DNA of 10,220 nt from Entamoeba invadens IP1 (Eukaryota; Evosea; Mastigamoebida; Endamoebidae), in NCBI RefSeq assembly GCF_000330505.1, contig NW_004443803.1, positions 15,347-25,566 on the forward strand, read 5' to 3'. The position numbers were made by a program, and so were the translations under genes. Under the pieces are notes generated by a model, which saw nothing but the letters and a program-made list of their open reading frames with translations, searched no databases and was not told where the DNA came from. Positions 1 through 6,557 of the stretch are shown here, piece by piece (position 1 is the stretch's first letter; each line of letters begins with the position of its first letter).

Positions 1-597
1 AATCAGGGCTTTAGAGTGGTCAGGGACATGGTGCTACCCATGTTATGCCGTGGTAACAAGTTTACCGTTGTGTGTGACAACTTCTTCTGTACGTTAAGGT
101 TGTCACACTACCTTGCTTCATGTGGGTGCCAACTTTTGGGAACCATGAGGATTAATAGGAAAGAACTTCCTGACGAAGCCAAGACAATCAAAGGGAGAAC
201 TCCCGATACCACCATCTTTTTCTCGAAAGGAAAGTGTAAGCTCATCTCTTACTTCAACGAGAAAAAGAAGCTGGTATTGGTCTTGTCAACCTGCCACGAA
301 AAGAATGAAATTGAAGTCGTCGAGCAGGATGTGTTCATTGGCAAAGAAAAAATGACAATACACAAACCCCAGCCCATTCTTGACTACAACCACAAAATGG
401 GTGGGGTTGACACTGTGGATCAGATGACCAGGTATTATACGTGTAGACGTCGAACAAACAGGTGGAACATCAGGGCTTTATATGATATGATTGATATAGC
501 TGCCTTAAACGCGTATAAAACGTACTCAAATTACCACCCTTGCAAACGAGTGGATTTTTTGAACAATCTTTCTGGTGCTTTAATGAAAATGAAATGA
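1..597 (+). CDS. piggyBac-like transposase, C-terminal part (5' truncated by window edge)
   Basis: The frame is open from base 1 and stops with TGA at 595-597, so only about 198 C-terminal residues are visible; the GTG at 16 is not a start. Family landmarks of DDE_Tnp_1_7 (piggyBac) appear in order: a hydrophobic strand ending in DNFF (Asp codon 76-78, the position of the second catalytic Asp), GTMRINRKELP (about 160-192), LVLSTCH (about 274-297), KPQPILDYNHKMGGVDTVDQM with Asp codons at 409-411 and 418-420 (third catalytic Asp and its neighbour), then RRRTNRW and the helical IDIAALNAYKTY. The first catalytic Asp would lie upstream, outside the window. The enzyme is expected to cut and paste DNA at TTAA. 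The protein stops shortly after the FLNNL helix and has no visible Cys-rich C-terminal zinc domain, which many piggyBac transposases carry. No internal stop or frameshift is seen, so it may be a recent copy. Family call is strong; activity cannot be judged. Confidence 0.93.
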   Translation, partial: NQGFRVVRDMVLPMLCRGNKFTVVCDNFFCTLRLSHYLASCGCQLLGTMRINRKELPDEAKTIKGRTPDTTIFFSKGKCKLISYFNEKKKLVLVLSTCHEKNEIEVVEQDVFIGKEKMTIHKPQPILDYNHKMGGVDTVDQMTRYYTCRRRTNRWNIRALYDMIDIAALNAYKTYSNYHPCKRVDFLNNLSGALMKMK

Positions 598-1889
598 TTT
601 TTCTATTTTGTTTGGTTTTTTATAAAGTAGGAACTGTTTATTTCATTCAATACGTGCTTTTTTATTGAACCTCGAAAAAAATTATCGTGAAATAAAATAA
701 AAACAGGGGTCATTATACCATTTTTTTTCTTTTTTACTTATGGATAAGTTTTTAAAAACTTGTGTTATAACAACATCGTGATGTCTTTACTCAACACCAT
801 AAACAACCGTTGGTAAAGTATATGCATGAGTATTATGGTGATAATGGTGTTATAATGGTGTTTGTTGATAATTCTATCAAATTGTAAATTTATTATTACA
901 AAACTATAATTTATTAAATTTCCATTTTAATAAATAATATTTTTTATTATATAATATAGTTCAAAATATTTTTTTTATTATTTGTTAAGTTTTTGGCTAT
1001 TTGTTTTTTGTTTATAATTTCTATTATCCCTTTATTTTTAATTTAAATTATGTGTTTGTTGCCCAAAAATGCATAATTTAAAAATGAATAAACAGTGGCT
1101 GCAAAATAAGCATTTGATTACCAAATACAATAACATTTATATGAAAATGATAATATCAAATCAATTTTGCCCTTTGTTTTTGTTTGAAAATGATAAAAAA
1201 ATAAAATAACAAATAATGAATTCATATCTTGCTTCTTTGACAGTGGCACGACTTGAAACCCAACAGGTGATCATAAAACCTCATGGTGATCAAAGTTTAT
1301 ACAAACGCGACTATATTGACTGTTTAAGTCATTTTCGAGAATTTTTCTCGATTTTGTGATTTTTGATACTTTTGAAAATGTATTTTAGATATTTTTTGTT
1401 TATTTTATACTTATGTTCTCTAAGATTTTTTTTTCAAAGTCGGAACAAACAAAAGTGTCTTTACGTCTTATCTTTTTGTATCATAAAAAAATAGCAAAAC
1501 CCAATTTTTTAAATTATTGTATTTTTCAAAGTTTACAAAAAAATCTATTTAATTTCCCTTGTTTTTGAGATCAATTGCATAATGAAATTTCAATACATTT
1601 CAAAGTCTGTTTTTATTATTTTTTCTTTGTTATTTTATGATGTAATTGATTTTGAATATTCTGGACCAGTATGTTTTATGATGCAATTTGGTCTTTGTTA
1701 TATTTTATAATTAATTTATTATCGTAATTGGTTGTGGACATCTCAATAAATTTTTGATCTGACTTTTCCATTGAACTGTGACTTGTTTCTGAAAGGATCA
1801 AGCAAAAAAGTGAACCTTTGTTCATCCCAACTTCAACAAAAAATTCACTTTTTTTACTATAATTTATAACAATTTACTATAAAAATTTA
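598..1889. other. Non-coding tail of the transposon, AT-rich with short repeats
   Basis: No open frame with coding character is visible on either strand. Small structures seen: T-rich runs just after the transposase stop that could serve 3' end formation; a GGTGATCA pair at 1266-1273 and 1285-1292; and a short hairpin, CGAGAA (1336-1341) with TTCTCG (1345-1350). The stretch around 1240-1320 is less AT-rich than its surroundings but encodes nothing I recognise. Assignment to the transposon rests only on its position between transposase and terminus. Confidence 0.5.
831..862. repeat. Short tandem repeat ATAATGGTGTT
   Basis: ATAATGGTGTT occurs twice head to tail at 841-851 and 852-862, preceded by a degenerate copy, TATTATGGTG, at 831-840. 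The reverse complement AACACCAT is at 793-800, so the region could also form a weak stem. Function unknown; it lies in the transposon tail. Confidence 0.7.
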
Positions 1890-1895
1890 CTAGAG

Positions 1896-1910
1896 CCGTC
1901 GTTCCAGGGT
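1896..1910. repeat. Subterminal copy of the transposon end motif
   Basis: CCGTC-GTTCC-AGGGT at 1896-1910 matches CCGTC-CTCGA-AGGGT at 2007-2021 at all ten outer bases; the central five bases differ. Both copies have the same orientation and lie 111 bp apart. The inner copy is flanked by a short inverted pair CTAGA (1890-1894) and TCTAG (1912-1916). A bipartite motif repeated at the tip and just inside is what a subterminal transposase binding site would look like. Confidence 0.6.
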
Positions 1911-2006
1911 GTCTAGCTTTTTTTGAAAAAATTAAAGAAAAAAAGGTCACATTTACATTACAATTGACTAAGATTTTTATTTTTTTTTTACAAATTTTGA
2001 TTTTTC

Positions 2007-2024
2007 CCGTCCTCGAAGGGTTAA
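2007..2024. repeat. Putative piggyBac terminal repeat and TTAA target site
   Basis: CCGTC (2007-2011), five bases, then AGGG (2017-2020) abut TTAA (2021-2024). On the minus strand this reads TTAACCCT-N5-GACGG. It is one of very few GC-rich patches in several kilobases of A/T and has the CCC/GGG-next-to-TTAA shape of piggyBac ends. It is probably the outer transposase binding site and cleavage point. Confidence 0.65.
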
Positions 2025-3282
2025 TTTAATATTATTAATAATAAATAATAAATATAAATTTATTTTGGTTTTTTCATTTTATTATTAATTTTTTGAATGA
2101 TAATTTATATTAAAATTAATAGTAATTTTATTATTTTTCAATCGAAATTAACCAATAGTTACGAGCAACCCGTTTTCTCTTGCATCCCTCTATTTCCTCC
2201 TACTGTATTATCATTAGACACAACTCTTCATTTAAATGTGTTATGTACATTTTTATTTAATTTGAAAAAAAAATATTGAAAATGTTTTTTACAATCAAAC
2301 TTCGACATTTTCTATATGAACATTTTGAATTTTGTCATAAATTGTTAAATTAGTTAATATTTTTTTTTAAATTGAAGTAAAAAAATTTGTGTAAAAACCA
2401 CAGTTAATAAATTGTGTTTAATTTTAAAGAATCTTTAATTATTTGAAACCAAATAAACATTCTTTTCTGGCTATTGTTCAATTGGTTGTAGAAATTGAAT
2501 TATTATTGTAAGTTCACAAAAAAATAAGACTGAAGTTCTGTTGTTATGTCAACACTTTCTTATTTAATGAATTGATGTCGCGTTTACTGGTAAAAATAGA
2601 ACAAACATAAGTTCAAGTTGCAAAAAAGACCCTGTTGGTGTTCTTTTGTTGATGAACAAATTTTGTTAACTAAAGCCATTAACTAACAGTATAATTTGTT
2701 TATCTTCAGTATCAATGTGTATGTTATTATCTAAAGTCTATAATTTTTTTTCAATGTGTTTAAAAACAGAAAACACCAAATGATTAAAGTTTAATTAATT
2801 TTTATTTAATTGAAAAATAAACTAACTTGAGATTATTACGAATTTTTCCATAAAACTTCAAACAACCAATCAGATCTTTATAATTGTCAAGGTTTGACTG
2901 TAATTGAAACGTTGTAAATAATAACACATACTTTATTAAATAAGTAAACAACAACATACAATAAAAATTTAGTGGTTGTAAAATTGTTAAATGTGATTAT
3001 TTTCAAACTTGTAAGGATAATACATGGTTTTTTATTGAATAATACTATCAGTCGATTGTAATAAATATTTGATCACTTAATTTGAAAACAAAAACAAGAT
3101 TTAATGTATTTATTTTATAATATTTATTATTGTTGTATTTTCTTTAATTGATTGTTATTTAACATTATATTAAATATTATTCAAAAGTGTAATGTAACTT
3201 ATTTTAATAAAACTTTTATTCATTTTGATCAGTTAACATATCTTATTAAAGGATGTTGAAATATTGGAACCACCAATAAAAG

Positions 3283-3308
3283 ATTATAATAAATTTGATT
3301 ATTATAAT
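3283..3308. repeat. A/T-only inverted repeat
   Basis: ATTATAATAA (3283-3292) and TTATTATAAT (3299-3308) are perfect 10-bp inverted arms around a 6-base loop. All arm bases are A or T, so chance formation in this composition is quite possible. Confidence 0.6.
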
Positions 3309-4609
3309 ATTAATTTATGTCAACTTTATGTGATGTTTTAATATGGTTTGAAATTTATTGTTAATTACTTTTACCAACAAATGTATAAGTAGTCAAAAAG
3401 CATATAATTTTAATAAAATACATTGATAAGAATATGTTAATATATTTACAATTGGAATATTAATAATAAACTACATTTAATGACTAAACATCAACAAATT
3501 GTTAAATCTGTTAATGTTAAATTTAATAATTGTATTAAATAAAATTCTGATACCGTCATATTTTTTTTAATTGCATATTGTATATTATCAAATTTTAACA
3601 ATATTCAGTGTGACTTTTTTTCTTTTGTATATTTCAAAAAATGTTTAGACGGTTTATTATATTTTAAAAAATAAAAAATACCATTTCTAATCAATACAAC
3701 AACAGTTAATACATTTGGTATTATTTTAACATAAAATTATAAACATGTTTGACTGTTTGGTTTTGAACAAATATTTACTTTCAACAAATTAATTATATAT
3801 TTTATCAAAAAGAATGTCACTTGATACTCTTTTTGAATTTTTTCAAAAATAAAATAAAATGTAACGAAAGAAAAGTAGTCAAAGAACTCAAAATGTAAAA
3901 TTGCCTAAAAAATTAAATTCGAAGTAATTATAAAAATTAACCAAAAATCAAAGATCCAAAAAGGGGTTATCAACTTAATATTCAAACATCCATGAAAAAA
4001 TAATATTACATCGTTTGTGTATGTAAGAAAATGTGTACTCAACTGTTTGTTAGTTTTTATTAAAGTCATTTTTATATATAAATTTGTTTAAAATAAAAAC
4101 GTGACTTAGTTTATCACAACACATTCTTTAAAAAAATTTCGACATTAAAATTAATTATAAAGAATTTTTCAAATAAAATAAAATTAAATAATCAACATTG
4201 TTATTTTTAAAATTTTTGCAAAGATTGATCGTCTTTTTTGATTAAAATCAATAACAAAACACCAGTAGTAGTGTTTTATAATAGTAGTAGTTATTATTCA
4301 ATAACTTTTTGCAATAATAATTATAATTATGTATTTTTCTTCAAAAGATATATAATTAATGAGCAAATTTATTTTCTGTTATTACAAAATATATGGTGTT
4401 GTCTTAGATCATCAATTTTATTATATAACGACTACTTTAATATCAAATTTAAATTAATTATTATACCTCAATTACAAATATTTTTAATGTTCCAATTGTA
4501 TATAAATTGTTTTTAAATAATTAAACAAATTTTTAAATATGAAATATTCAAAAATATTTATTAGCCAATGTCTTTTATCAAAATATTTAGTTGTATTATA
4601 TTATTAAAT

Positions 4610-4700
4610 TTAATTATAATATTTTGATTATATTATATTATTAGTATAATTATTATAAATATATATATATTACAAATCTAATATATTATAACTATTTAAC
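4610..4700. repeat. A/T low-complexity (TA-microsatellite-like) tract
   Basis: This segment is nearly pure A/T with repeated TATTA/ATTATA units and an alternating run of about ATATATATATAT near 4658-4671. It is simple-sequence DNA, with no sign of coding. Confidence 0.65.
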
Positions 4701-4815
4701 TATATTACAATAAGATCTATAATTCCTTATTTTCATTTTTTAACAAATGTCGTGGATTTATTAAAAGTTTGTTTTTTATTATACGTACCAAATAGTATTT
4801 TCAATTATAATTATA

Positions 4816-4841
4816 ATAAATATAGTTTAAACTATATTTAT
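4816..4841. repeat. Perfect 26-bp palindrome centred on GTTTAAAC
   Basis: The core TATAGTTTAAACTATA extends symmetrically to 26 bp without a mismatch or spacer; symmetry breaks at 4815/4842. It lies about 375 bp upstream of the large gene. It could extrude a cruciform or bind a dimeric protein, but A/T bias makes long palindromes more likely by chance. Confidence 0.75.
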
Positions 4842-5160
4842 ATAATAAAATATATTATATATTATTACTATATTTTTACCCATTTTTATTCATCTTATAA
4901 AATTTTCAATTTTTTGTAAATTATACTAATAATATACTACAAACCATATTAAATAAACTATTCAAAACATTTCCATTTATGGTAATTTTTTAGTTGTTTT
5001 TATCATAAAAATTTTGGCTTTGATTTGAATTTGTAATCCATTGGAGTGTATAATATAGTAAAATAAACCATTCAACTAGTTTATAGCAATTTTGAATTTT
5101 TATTATGAAAGGTTAATGTCTTTTTGTCCTTTTTCAAAGGATTTACAAACCAAGAGAATG

Positions 5161-5209
5161 GTTTAAAAATGTTATTGAAAATGTTATTTGAACAGAACTA
5201 GAAAATTGA
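5161..5209 (+). promoter_or_regulatory. Entamoeba-type core promoter (TATA-like, GAAC, Inr)
   Basis: Upstream of the ATG at 5217 are GTTTAAAAA at 5161-5169, similar to the Entamoeba TATA-like box (GTATTTAAA); GAACAGAACTA at 5190-5200, which contains the GAACT motif of the GAAC element; and GAAAATTGA at 5201-5209, close to the initiator AAAAATTCA. Spacing fits: the TATA-like box is about 35-40 bases before the initiator. The predicted 5' UTR would be only about 8-15 nt, as is usual in this genus. The motifs are degenerate and A/T-rich, so the support is their order and spacing. Confidence 0.5.
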
Positions 5210-5216
5210 AGAGTGC

Positions 5217-6557
5217 ATGAGTGCGGATGTAGTGATGCCCGAAACGCCTGAATATTACATCAAATACATAGACACGTATATCACGATGTCAGGCGACCAG
5301 AAAGACTCTTACGAAGCGATGGTATCATCAGCCGTGAAGACCCGAATAACTCCAACGACCTTTGAGAAGATGAAGAAGTGGTTAACCCATCCAGCGTTGT
5401 GTAATAAAAATATCGAAGGGTGTAAGTTAGAGTTTATTATAGGATTAATTGATCAGATCTGCCGAGGAAGTGAGAAGAAAATAGCAGTCTTAGGTCCATA
5501 TAGTAAAACACTGAGTTATATAGCGTCGAAGTATGAAGCAAATATCATTGAAAAAGATTCGACGAAACGGAGGAATCGAGCGGTGAGTGATATCATTGGG
5601 TGTCTTGACACCACTGAGGTCGACGCCTTATTTTCTCGTCACAAAATATTGGAGGACAAAGAGATCAAACGGAACAATTGGATCGTCTGTGTGAACACAT
5701 TAGTGAAGCCGCAAGGGATCAATTTGTCGTGTGTTGATATAGTGATCGATACGAACAACTCGTACTCCCCGCTCTTTGAAAATGATATTAAACAGAAGTA
5801 CCACATGCTTGAGAAGAAGAACTTGATTGTCTTTGAATTGTCTGTTAAAGATTCAATCGACGAGATTACTACTATGATGAATGAAATGGATGAAGAACTG
5901 AGTGTGGACCAGGAACTTTTAGTCTATTCAAAGTGTGTGAAATCCGACATCTTTGTGTATGGGTATACTGGAAGGTTAGTCGAGATCTCAGAGAAACAAC
6001 TGATCGACACTTACTTGTGTTTCCAACAGAACGAAGTGACTAGACAAGTCGTCTTGGACATCAACGGGAAAGTAAAGTGTGTGGTTCAGGACTTTGAGAA
6101 GAAGTATGTCTTGAGCCCTGATATACTGGAAGGAAATCTTGAGGACTTTATTAAGCCAAAAGGCGCGACAAAAAGGGGACCTAAAAGAAAGGGGAGTGTG
6201 ACTTATGAGAATGAAGAAGAGGGTAAAAATACTATTCAAACTGAAGAACATAAGATGGAGGAGAAAGATAGTGATATAGAACATAGTGAGAATGAAAAGG
6301 ATAATAAACTGGATGTCGAACAAAGTGTAGGGCAGGCGACTGCAATGGAAATAGAAATAACAAAAGAGCAGAGGGAGGAGCAGAGGGATTATAGAGAACA
6401 AGAAAAGACGGGCGCACCTTTAAAAATGGAAGAAGATGAAATGACACTTACGAACAATACAAATGCAACGCCCCCTTTTCAAGAGAATCAAATGATTGAC
6501 AAAATAGAAGAAGAAAAGTGTATTAAAAAACAATTCAAAACAAAAAGGACCAAGTAG
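5217..6557 (+). CDS. SNF2 C-lobe / Hda2-3-like degenerate helicase domain protein (N-terminal part of a split gene)
   Basis: Encodes 446 residues from ATG 5217; an in-frame TAG at 5199-5201 and the promoter motifs support this start. Residues 8-220 follow the second RecA-like lobe of SNF2 ATPases: a QKDSYEAM helix (28-35), LTHPALC (56-62, the NHP-L motif), GCKLEFIIGLID (68-79, SGKL-like), KIAVLGPYS (88-96, motif IV), KDST--RRNRAVSDI (113-126), GINLSCVDIVIDTNNSYSP (167-185, motif V) and IVFELSVKDSIDE (204-216). No Walker A or DEAH lobe precedes it, and the motif VI arginines are absent (IKQKYHMLEKKN), so ATP hydrolysis is not expected. This one-lobe layout matches Hda2/Hda3 scaffold subunits of the fungal Hda1 deacetylase complex; plant MOM1 is another degenerate remodeller relative. 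Residues 313-326 form a basic patch with an AT-hook-like KRGPKRKG, then an acidic E/K/N tail. The stop at 6555-6557 lies inside what looks like a continuing linker, so this is probably the front of a larger protein. A nuclear chromatin role is inferred. Confidence 0.75.
   Translation: MSADVVMPETPEYYIKYIDTYITMSGDQKDSYEAMVSSAVKTRITPTTFEKMKKWLTHPALCNKNIEGCKLEFIIGLIDQICRGSEKKIAVLGPYSKTLSYIASKYEANIIEKDSTKRRNRAVSDIIGCLDTTEVDALFSRHKILEDKEIKRNNWIVCVNTLVKPQGINLSCVDIVIDTNNSYSPLFENDIKQKYHMLEKKNLIVFELSVKDSIDEITTMMNEMDEELSVDQELLVYSKCVKSDIFVYGYTGRLVEISEKQLIDTYLCFQQNEVTRQVVLDINGKVKCVVQDFEKKYVLSPDILEGNLEDFIKPKGATKRGPKRKGSVTYENEEEGKNTIQTEEHKMEEKDSDIEHSENEKDNKLDVEQSVGQATAMEIEITKEQREEQRDYREQEKTGAPLKMEEDEMTLTNNTNATPPFQENQMIDKIEEEKCIKKQFKTKRTK

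Larger units (their letters stand above)
1..2020 (+). mobile_element. piggyBac-like DNA transposon, right-hand part
   Basis: The transposase C-terminus (1-597) is followed by about 1.4 kb of AT-rich non-coding DNA. It ends at 2006-2020 in CCCGTCCTCGAAGGG, immediately followed by TTAA (2021-2024). Read from outside, the end is TTAA-CCCTTCGAGGACGGG, the usual piggyBac arrangement of a CCC-starting terminus next to the TTAA target. The left end and its TTAA are outside the window, so the two-ended structure cannot be verified. The tail is long for a piggyBac element and could hide a nested or degraded insertion. The boundary is inferred from terminus shape plus the matching subterminal repeat. 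Confidence 0.7.
2025..5160. other. Very AT-rich region without supportable genes
   Basis: More than 3 kb of A/T-dominated sequence. The longest open frames (about 60 and 90 codons, near 2100-2280 and 4240-4515) are made of Ile, Asn, Phe, Tyr and Leu from A/T codons, match no motif I know, and occur where chance open frames are expected. Two patches are less AT-rich: about 2160-2220 and about 2630-2650 (GACCCTGTTGGTG). They could be decayed element fragments, but I cannot identify them. I saw no tRNA, no tandem array and no transposon end comparable to that at 2020. Confidence 0.7.

Noticed and set aside
2097..2279. 60-codon open frame on the + strand
   Set aside because: Composition follows local A/T bias, no recognisable motif, and open frames of this length are expected by chance here.
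4238..4516. 92-codon open frame on the + strand
   Set aside because: Made almost entirely of Ile, Asn, Phe, Tyr and Leu from A/T-only codons; no domain, promoter set or neighbour support.
6542..6548. A-AAA-AGG as a programmed -1 frameshift site
   Set aside because: The direction fits, but the heptamer does not match the X-XXY-YYZ rule at its second codon, and no strong downstream stem or pseudoknot is evident.
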